Positions 57,716 to 64,000 of a DNA stretch of 64,000 nucleotides are shown here, one piece after another. Made by a program: the position numbers and the translations under genes. Under the pieces are notes generated by a model. The model was not told the origin of the DNA. It ran no database searches and saw only the letters and a list, made by a program, of their open reading frames with translations. Position 1 is the stretch's first letter. Each line of letters starts with the position of its first letter. The DNA is from Campylobacter concisus (GTDB lineage: Bacteria; Campylobacterota; Campylobacteria; Campylobacterales; Campylobacteraceae): the NCBI RefSeq assembly GCF_003048595.2, contig NZ_CP049270.1:682001-746000 (forward strand), in the 5' to 3' direction.

Positions 57716-59655
57716 TCAAGAAATTTAAAAGCTTCATCCACTACTACGACCCTGCAAATTTCCAGCTCATTTACTCGCTAAAAGCTGCCACAACCATAGC
57801 TTTTAACTGTTTTTTGTGCTTTCACTTCTTTCATCTAAGTGGCGCCATCATGGCTGTAAATATCACGATGGGTATCTTCTTTCTTGGCGAGCTTGAGTGT
57901 AAAGATAGGAGTAAATTCGCATTTTTACTACTCTATATCGCGCTTTCTTGCGCTTTTATGCCATTTGTTGATCCATTTATCAGCCTTGGCGTTTGGCTCT
58001 CGCTTATCGTATTTGTCTGGATATTTATGGTCGGCATTAGCCAAATTTATAGTTCAAATTTAAACAAAATTTTACTTGCCGTAAATGCAACAGGGCTAGT
58101 TGCCTTTGTGACAAAGGCTGCAGTTGGGCTAAATGTGGTTGAAAGCATCGGCGGTCTGGTGCTTGCAGGCGTGCTAAGCATCATCATAAAATTTGAAAAC
58201 TTTGGCAAATACGGTAAATTTACTAAAAAGAGCATCAGCTTTTTACTAGACAACGCCATCTTATCGAGCAAAGCACTTGGCACGAGCCATTTTTACGCAA
58301 GTATCGCAGATTTGATGAGTTTGATCGACAAATCAAAAGAAATTTTCGCAAATAAAAGCCTAAAGATAAAAGATGTTAAGTTAGTTAGAAATCAAGCCAA
58401 GGCTCTATTTTATTTTTATAAAGTTGAAGAGATCGCTGTTTTGCTTCGAACATTAGGCGCTTCGTTTGAAAGGATCGATGACAAAGCGCTTTTAAATGAG
58501 GTAAAAAATGAGATCGCTTACAATCTTTTTGAACTTAAAAATATCTTTAAAAATCAAACTCCAAAGCTAAAATTTGAAGCGCTAAATTTAGCTAAAAACT
58601 CAAATTTTAAAATTTTTGCAAGCTCGCTTGGTGTGCTTTATGATAAATTTTTGCTTATAAAAGAGGGCGGCGAGGATAAGCTCTCTTTTAATAATACAAA
58701 AAAGATCACGCTAAAAGAGGCATTTAAAAAGATAAATTTAAAAAATGAAATATTAAAAGAGTCTTTAAGGCTTGCCATTTGTATGTCGCTAGCCATTTTT
58801 ATAGCGCAGGCCATGCATATAAATCATGGAATTTGGATCGCCATAGCTGTGATGAGCCTAAACAAAAGCGACGAAGATGCTTTAAAAAATGCTGGCAGAG
58901 ATAGCCTTCTTGGCGGAGTTATCGGCTTTTTTATCGCACTTGTTTTTGTGAAATTTATGGGTGAATCATACGCATTTTACGTGGTTGTCTTTATCGGTAT
59001 GTTTTTGGTTTATTACCTTAAAGCCTATAAGCAAATTGTCTTTGCAACGGCTTTTATGTTTGAATTTACAGCCATTTTTTCGCTTATAAAAAGAGACTTT
59101 TTAGCTCTTATGGTTGATAGATTACTTGATGTGGCGGCTGGTTTTGTGATAGTTTTTGTCACATATTTGCTAACTAGGAAAAATGACTATACAACTATAA
59201 AAGATAGCTTAAGCAGTGCCTTGATGTGTTTTAGAAATTTAGTGCAAATTTCTCTAAATGAATCAAACAAAGATGCTTTTAGCACGGATGAAAAAGGGGT
59301 TTTGGGATCGTTAAATGAGCTAAACTACGCTATCAAAGTTAGTAAAAATTTAGACAATGATAGTATGAAAAATGCAAAATTTATAGCTAGCAAGCTTGAT
59401 GATATAAATAGCGATCTGGTTAAACTTAGAAATTATTTAAACTTAGACGAGTTAAAAGAGAAAAACACCTTGCAAAATGATGTAAAAATCATCTCAGATA
59501 GATTTTTAATGCTAGATAAAAAGATCAAGAAGCTTCCATATTACTTTATAAGTGATATAGAAGCGAAACTACTTTGCAAAGACGAAAACGCTAAAAAGTT
59601 AATTTTACGAGTTACTTTAGGGCAAAATGAAATTTACTCAGCGCTCTCTTTTTGA
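57706..59655 (+). CDS. FUSC-family inner membrane protein (YccS-like)
   Basis: 649 residues: an N-terminal block of six membrane helices (about 22-160), a helical cytoplasmic region (about 165-350), a second membrane block (about 355-500; IAIAVMSLNKSDEDAL and GVIGFFIALVFV), and a helical tail. This is the fusaric-acid-resistance/YccS layout: putative exporters, possibly of aromatic acids. The last 22 bases overlap the convergent gene. Confidence 0.85.
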   Translation: MEIIKKFKSFIHYYDPANFQLIYSLKAATTIAFNCFLCFHFFHLSGAIMAVNITMGIFFLGELECKDRSKFAFLLLYIALSCAFMPFVDPFISLGVWLSLIVFVWIFMVGISQIYSSNLNKILLAVNATGLVAFVTKAAVGLNVVESIGGLVLAGVLSIIIKFENFGKYGKFTKKSISFLLDNAILSSKALGTSHFYASIADLMSLIDKSKEIFANKSLKIKDVKLVRNQAKALFYFYKVEEIAVLLRTLGASFERIDDKALLNEVKNEIAYNLFELKNIFKNQTPKLKFEALNLAKNSNFKIFASSLGVLYDKFLLIKEGGEDKLSFNNTKKITLKEAFKKINLKNEILKESLRLAICMSLAIFIAQAMHINHGIWIAIAVMSLNKSDEDALKNAGRDSLLGGVIGFFIALVFVKFMGESYAFYVVVFIGMFLVYYLKAYKQIVFATAFMFEFTAIFSLIKRDFLALMVDRLLDVAAGFVIVFVTYLLTRKNDYTTIKDSLSSALMCFRNLVQISLNESNKDAFSTDEKGVLGSLNELNYAIKVSKNLDNDSMKNAKFIASKLDDINSDLVKLRNYLNLDELKEKNTLQNDVKIISDRFLMLDKKIKKLPYYFISDIEAKLLCKDENAKKLILRVTLGQNEIYSALSF

Positions 59656-60140
59656 GAAATTAGCTTTTCATATATATATTGTTCTAAATCTTTTTTTGAA
59701 ACATCATTTTTAAGAGCGGTGTTATAAATTTCTTCAACCTTGCTTGAATATTTTTCGTAGGCAAAATATGGAAAATGCACGCTCCAAGCCTTTTTTATAA
59801 GCTCTTCACTCATCTCTCTTCTGGCCCAGACTTTAAACATATCAAAGCCAATAAAAACGGCTGATGTGACGACAGCAGTCGCTATTATCGATATATGCGC
59901 ATCAGTTTTTGCTAAAAAATGATGCGTGATGATTAACAATGGAAATAAAATGACAAAACAGATAAGTGCGTAAATCTGATAGAGTTTGATGTGATTAAAT
60001 CTAAAATTTAACTTTGCTCCATCTATTAGCATACCTTCGTTAAAAAGGGCATTTGCTTCAAGTAGATCCCTGAATAAAACTGGCTGTTTTGAAACAAAAA
60101 AAACGTTTTTTATGATTCTATCTTTTAAAGTTTCTTGCAT
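59634..60140 (-). CDS. Hypothetical membrane protein
   Basis: 168 residues, not recognised. Two membrane helices (about 52-72 and 84-105) with a short loop; the ends are cytoplasmic by the positive-inside rule; the C-terminal part is helical and charged (WSVHFPYFAYEKYSSKVEE). Convergent with and overlapping the FUSC gene's end. Confidence 0.72.
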   Translation of the reverse strand: MQETLKDRIIKNVFFVSKQPVLFRDLLEANALFNEGMLIDGAKLNFRFNHIKLYQIYALICFVILFPLLIITHHFLAKTDAHISIIATAVVTSAVFIGFDMFKVWARREMSEELIKKAWSVHFPYFAYEKYSSKVEEIYNTALKNDVSKKDLEQYIYEKLISQKESAE

Positions 60141-60213
60141 TTTTTATAAACTTTTTACCTTTGAAATTTTGACTAATTATATCTAAGAATCTATAAATTC
60201 AAACAAAATTAGA

Positions 60214-60219
60214 TACAAT
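60214..60219 (+). promoter_or_regulatory. Candidate -10 box for the dat operon
   Basis: TACAAT, 25 bases before the aminotransferase start, whose ribosome site is AAGGAG (60233-60238). Confidence 0.4.
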
Positions 60220-60244
60220 TTGCCCAAAATTTAAGGAGCTAAAA

Positions 60245-61111
60245 ATGGCAGATCAAGCTTTACAAACCGTCTTTTTAAATGGAGAATTTTTGCAAAAAAA
60301 CGAGGCAAAAGTTAGTGCTTTTGATAGAGGATTTATATTTGGCGATGGAATTTATGAGGTTGTGCCTGTGATAAATTCAAAAATGGTTGATAAAGATGGA
60401 TTTTGGGCGAGATTTGAAAGAAGCTTAAATGAAATAGATATAAGTTTGCCCTACGAAAAGGAAAAAATTGAAGCGATCTTAAGCGAGATAATCTCCAAAA
60501 ACGCCTTGAAAGAGGGCGGAATTTACATGCAAGTAACAAGAGGCGTGGCGTTTAGAAATTTCTATTTTATAGAAAATTTAACACCAAGTGTCTTTATTTT
60601 CTGTTACGAGAGTGAAATTTTAAACAATCCTGCTGCAAAAACTGGCATAAAAGTCGTGAGTGTCGAGGATATCAGGTGGAAAAGGCGTGACATCAAGTCT
60701 ATCTCACTTCTGGCTCAGTGCTACGCTAAAAATGAAGCTCACAAAAAAGGTGCAGATGAGGGCTTTATGGTGGAAAATGGCTTTGTGACAGAGGGTTGTA
60801 GCTCGAGCGCTTTTATCATCAAGGATAAAACTTTAATCACAAAACCGCTTTCAAATGAAATTTTGCCAGGAATTCGCCGAATGAGACTTTTAAAGATCGC
60901 TAAAGATATCGGCCTTAAGATAGAGGAGCGAAAATTTAGCATGGATGAAGTTTATAGTGCTGATGAAGTCTTTATCTCGGCTGCTACACTCATACTCTTA
61001 CCAGTCGTTTATGCTGATGGCAAGGCGATAAATGGCGCAAAAGTAGGAGAAATTTCAAGCAAACTTCGTGAAATTTATGCTAGTGAACTTTTAAAAGAAG
61101 CTGGACTTTGA
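60245..61111 (+). CDS. dat: D-amino-acid aminotransferase (PLP fold type IV)
   Basis: 288 residues. The PLP lysine is K151 in RRDIKSISLL, followed by EVF-type closure; FDRGFIFGDGIYEVVPV near the N-terminus and EGCSSSAFI are typical of D-alanine transaminases. Could supply D-glutamate/D-alanine for the wall, though branched-chain or aminodeoxychorismate lyase activity shares the fold. Stop overlaps the TTG start of the next gene. Confidence 0.88.
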   Translation: MADQALQTVFLNGEFLQKNEAKVSAFDRGFIFGDGIYEVVPVINSKMVDKDGFWARFERSLNEIDISLPYEKEKIEAILSEIISKNALKEGGIYMQVTRGVAFRNFYFIENLTPSVFIFCYESEILNNPAAKTGIKVVSVEDIRWKRRDIKSISLLAQCYAKNEAHKKGADEGFMVENGFVTEGCSSSAFIIKDKTLITKPLSNEILPGIRRMRLLKIAKDIGLKIEERKFSMDEVYSADEVFISAATLILLPVVYADGKAINGAKVGEISSKLREIYASELLKEAGL

Positions 61112-61554
61112 GAGAAAAAATCCTAATAAGTGCTTGCCTAGTTGGTATAAATTGTAAATTTAACGGCGAAAATAATCTTTTAAATAAAGATGTTTTGGAT
61201 GAAATTTCAAAGAGATATCATCTGCTTTTTGTTTGTCCTGAAGTTTATGGTGGACTTAGCACGCCAAGAGAACCGGCTGAGATGAAAAATGGTGTGGTTA
61301 TTTGTAAATTTTCAGGTAAAGACGTGAGCAAAAATTTCAAAAAAGGAGCAGAAATTTGCCTAAAGATAGCCAAACTAAATGGTTGTAAAAAGGCTATTTT
61401 AAAATCAAAAAGTCCAAGTTGTGGAAGTGGGCAAATTTATGACGGAAGCTTTAGTAAGAGGCTTATTTTAGGTGATGGCATCACAGCAAAACTGCTAAAA
61501 GAAAATGAAATTTTAGTTTACAGCGAAGATGAGATAGTAGGGTTTGATGTTTGA
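61108..61554 (+). CDS. DUF523 family protein
   Basis: 148 residues with conserved cysteines: ISACLVGINCKFNG near the N-terminus and SKSPSCGSGQIYDG in the second half, the DUF523 signature. Function unknown; the cysteine layout suggests a metal site. TTG start overlaps the dat stop (TTGA). Confidence 0.85.
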   Translation: MREKILISACLVGINCKFNGENNLLNKDVLDEISKRYHLLFVCPEVYGGLSTPREPAEMKNGVVICKFSGKDVSKNFKKGAEICLKIAKLNGCKKAILKSKSPSCGSGQIYDGSFSKRLILGDGITAKLLKENEILVYSEDEIVGFDV

Positions 61555-62041
61555 TAGGCTAAAAGACAACATTATGCTTGAGGTGATTTTTAAGTACATC
61601 ATCTTGTTGCTACTTTTTATCTGTGTGATCGGTCTTTTTATGAGCGGCGTTCTTTTCTTAAATGGGGAGATGAGTGAAAATTCGCTGAATTTACACATTT
61701 TCTTTGGTTTTAGTTTGGTTGTTTTGACGATTGTTCATAGTTATGTTAAGAAGAAAAAGTTAAAGAAGCTAAGCCTTGAGTTTAAAAATATCTTAAATCA
61801 TAAGCCGGTGCAGATGGATTGTAACACTACTAGATTTTTAAACGCTTTAAACGATGTAAAGGTTGGCGAGTTATCAAAGAAATTTGGCTCTGATATTGTA
61901 GAAATTTTAAAATCAAATGATATAAAAATAAAAAGCGAGAATGAGACGATGAAGCAAATTTGTAAAAATAACGATGAAAAGATGTTTTACATTTTTGTTT
62001 TGATTGTAGAAGCTATTTTTAAGGATAAGGAAAAAAATTGA
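61547..62041 (+). CDS. Hypothetical small membrane protein
   Basis: 164 residues, not recognised. Two N-terminal membrane helices (about 8-35 and 46-60) followed by a basic KKKKLKKLSLEFK segment and a cytoplasmic helical domain with a helix-turn-helix-like stretch KVGELSKKFGSDIVEILKSN. ATG at 61547, overlapping DUF523 by 8 bases. Confidence 0.72.
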   Translation: MFDRLKDNIMLEVIFKYIILLLLFICVIGLFMSGVLFLNGEMSENSLNLHIFFGFSLVVLTIVHSYVKKKKLKKLSLEFKNILNHKPVQMDCNTTRFLNALNDVKVGELSKKFGSDIVEILKSNDIKIKSENETMKQICKNNDEKMFYIFVLIVEAIFKDKEKN

Positions 62042-64000
62042 AAAAGGGTATATTTTTAGCATTTAGTGTTGCTTTGTTTTTGGGATGTTCGCAGACCCAG
62101 CCAAAGCCAAGTGTGCAAAATTCTTTACCAGATGAAAATGTATATAAGCCAAATGAACGCATTAGTTTGCTTGATTTTGAAATGAAACAAGATGCCTCGT
62201 CGTTACCGCAAAATATACAAAGTGCAAGCTTTGACCAAGAAGAAATTTTACAAAGAAGGTTTAAGGTTTTTACATTAAGGGGCGTAAAATTTAATCCAAA
62301 CGATGTTTTTTGGGCATTTAATATATATAAACCAAGCGAGAAGAGAAAGTATTTTGGCTCAAATTTTAGACAGATACCTAAAAGCTGGTTTGACGCACAA
62401 AAGGACAATGCAAATTTTTCAGCTCTTTCAAGCATCTCTGCTTATGCTTTAACTTCGGCAAACACAGCTGTAAGAAATTTCCCAACCGACGAGCCGATAT
62501 TTTTAAATCCACAAACTCCAGGCGAGGGCTATCCGTTTGATTATCTGCAAGAATCAATCCTAAGCATCGCTCATCCGCTCTTTGTATCACACCTCTCAAA
62601 GGATAGGGCATGGGCGTTTGTGAGTGATGATGCGGTTTGGGGCTGGGTGAAGGTTGAGGATATCAAATTTATAAGCGACGATGAGGCAAATGCCTATCAA
62701 AAGTCAAGTTTTGTGACTATAAAAACGGATAAAATGCCAGTTTATGACAAGGCTAGAAATTTCTTGTTTTATTCAAGAGTTGGAGCGATACTGCCTGTTT
62801 TGGCGCAGGATAGTAAAAACTACTACGGCAAAATTTATGTAAGAAATATGCTTAGGGAGTTTGTCCTCCCAAAGTCTTTTAGCGCCCTTTTTCCACTTAA
62901 ATTTAATGACTCAAATTTAAAAACAATTCTTAGCTCGCTTCTTACTCAGCCTTATGGCTGGGGCGGGGTGGATAAGCTAAGAGACTGCTCGCTTTTTACA
63001 AAAGACTTGCTAGCAAGCTTTGGCGTGTGGTTACCTAGAAATTCAAGGGCTCAAGCAAATATGGGACAAAAATTTGATCTAAAAGGACTTAGTAACGCTG
63101 CTAAGACAAAAGAGATAAAAGAAAAGGGTGTGCCATATCTTACGCTTGTGCATCTGCCAGGACATATCATGCTTTATGCTGGATATAAGGGCGATGATAT
63201 ATATGTGGTGCATGATGCTTGGGGGTTAAAAACCGAAAATAACGGCAGAGCGTTAATCGGTGCTACGGCAGTAACTACGTTAAACATCGGACAAAACAGA
63301 AACGACATACAAAACTCAAATTTGCTCATTTCAAAAGTCGATTCTATAAATGTGATAAAGCCAGAAAATGTAATAAGCGATAAAGCTAGAAAAATTTCAG
63401 CTTTACAAAGGGCTTATGGTGTTAAGGTTGAGGATAATTTGGTCAAATTCGGTGATGGAACAATATTTGTCTATGATGACTTTAAACAAAAAGATGATGA
63501 GTGTAGTATTGGTGCTGATATAGAGGATATGAATGCGCTTGATTACGCTGCATTTTCGCCACTTAGCACCGCACTAAGTGATGCTGGCAGATGTAGAAAC
63601 TACGAGCTTTTAGGCAAAATTTATGGCTCAAGCGAGAGCGAGGTAAAAGCAAATTTGGTAGATGTTGTTTGGCTAAAAGATAGCCTTGCGCTAAAGTTGC
63701 CATTTAACTCTAAAAATGGAGCCGCAGCTGCTTTGCAAGACGTAAGCAATGAGCTAAACGATATGGTAAAGAGCGATCCAGCCTTGCTTGAATACCTAAA
63801 AGATCCAGGCGGGACATTTAAGTGGCGAGTGATCGCTGGTACAAACCGCTTGAGTCCGCACAGCTACGGCATTGCGATCGATATAAATGTGAAAAAGAGC
63901 CACTACTGGCAGTGGAGCAATGGCTACCAAAACCTCATCCCTGAAAAGATAGTGCGTGTTTTTGAAAAACATAAATTTATCTGGGGTGGACGCTGGAAGC
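62038..64000 (+). CDS. Lipoprotein with NlpC/P60 and M15 peptidase domains (3' end outside window)
   Basis: Open for 654 codons with no stop, running off the right edge. TTG start overlapping the previous stop (TTGA); lipobox LFLGC with C17. Then SH3-like domains (about 95-290), an NlpC/P60-type cysteine peptidase with C317 in KLRDCSLF, H376 in LPGHIMLY and HDAWG, a linker, and an M15 domain near 545-654 with HSYGIAID (H608, D615) and IWGGRWK. Two wall-cutting activities (peptide crosslink hydrolysis) would be tethered to one outer-membrane lipoprotein. It lacks any ATG near the front, so it is easily missed. Confidence 0.87.
   Translation, partial: MKKGIFLAFSVALFLGCSQTQPKPSVQNSLPDENVYKPNERISLLDFEMKQDASSLPQNIQSASFDQEEILQRRFKVFTLRGVKFNPNDVFWAFNIYKPSEKRKYFGSNFRQIPKSWFDAQKDNANFSALSSISAYALTSANTAVRNFPTDEPIFLNPQTPGEGYPFDYLQESILSIAHPLFVSHLSKDRAWAFVSDDAVWGWVKVEDIKFISDDEANAYQKSSFVTIKTDKMPVYDKARNFLFYSRVGAILPVLAQDSKNYYGKIYVRNMLREFVLPKSFSALFPLKFNDSNLKTILSSLLTQPYGWGGVDKLRDCSLFTKDLLASFGVWLPRNSRAQANMGQKFDLKGLSNAAKTKEIKEKGVPYLTLVHLPGHIMLYAGYKGDDIYVVHDAWGLKTENNGRALIGATAVTTLNIGQNRNDIQNSNLLISKVDSINVIKPENVISDKARKISALQRAYGVKVEDNLVKFGDGTIFVYDDFKQKDDECSIGADIEDMNALDYAAFSPLSTALSDAGRCRNYELLGKIYGSSESEVKANLVDVVWLKDSLALKLPFNSKNGAAAALQDVSNELNDMVKSDPALLEYLKDPGGTFKWRVIAGTNRLSPHSYGIAIDINVKKSHYWQWSNGYQNLIPEKIVRVFEKHKFIWGGRWK

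Noticed and set aside
1..64000. CRISPR array, prophage, insertion sequence or integrated plasmid
   Set aside because: No repeated 25-40 base units, no transposase, integrase or phage genes, and no terminal repeats or tRNA-adjacent duplication seen.

Overview
The window is a densely packed, AT-rich bacterial chromosome segment from a Campylobacter. The gene content and order fit C. concisus or a close relative; the species is an inference from codon use and synteny, the genus is close to certain. Supporting signs are the pepF/sstT/metK/lnt/yajC/secD/secF/leuS/folC/mfd block, the ybgC/rpmH/rnpA/yidD/yidC/jag/mnmE/purL/dnaJ-like/purH block, the ppiD/ftsA/ftsZ block beside rsmH, a MsrAB fusion, an SDH-family ClpP-like protein and small epsilonproteobacterial proteins. 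I see no rRNA, tRNA, CRISPR array, insertion sequence or prophage.

Layout. 1-4000 (minus): uvrD start, an SspB-like protein, pepF, then sstT. 4094-5299: metK, ending at a terminator shared with the convergent lnt. 6610-19907 (plus): a long run of protein export (yajC-secD-secF), leuS, the LPS-transport lipoprotein lptE, a GGDEF diguanylate cyclase, folC, mfd, an AAA+ ATPase and a MagIII-type DNA glycosylase. 20026-21487: cysteine synthesis (cysK-cysE). 21513-23174 (minus): a DUF465 protein, a potassium channel and rpmB. 23348-26918: an HDOD protein and a STAS/CheX-like protein, then rpe and a dnaQ-like exonuclease. 27025-34259: an unknown protein, an NSS transporter, an M48 protease, prmC, a DUF4149 protein, a split ThrE exporter, and a putative flagellum-secreted protein with a 50-residue sister gene. 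Several genes here are visibly richer in G+C than their neighbours.

34269-48479: ybgC, a periplasmic protein and a degenerate uracil-DNA glycosylase on the minus strand, then the conserved rpmH-rnpA-yidD-yidC-jag-mnmE operon, mdaB, purL, an SDH-family protein, a DjlA-like co-chaperone, a secreted unknown and purH. 48559-51500: periplasmic MsrAB and a three-gene set (DUF2249-like, polytopic membrane protein, DUF59/MIP18) that looks like a metal/NO-related module. 51589-56360 (minus): ftsZ, ftsA, ppiD and an aldolase-like protein without its metal ligands. 56485-64000: rsmH, an FtsL-like protein, a FUSC membrane protein, a D-amino-acid aminotransferase, DUF523, a small membrane protein and, running off the end, a lipoprotein that joins an NlpC/P60 and an M15 peptidase.

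Most of the window is housekeeping. The least ordinary parts are: the HDOD + STAS/CheX pair; the secreted-protein locus with a candidate sigma-28 promoter and a miniature sister gene; the two-peptidase lipoprotein; an rnpA with no canonical start codon; an SspB-like putative ClpXP adaptor overlapping pepF; and several proteins that keep their fold but lack the usual catalytic or binding residues.
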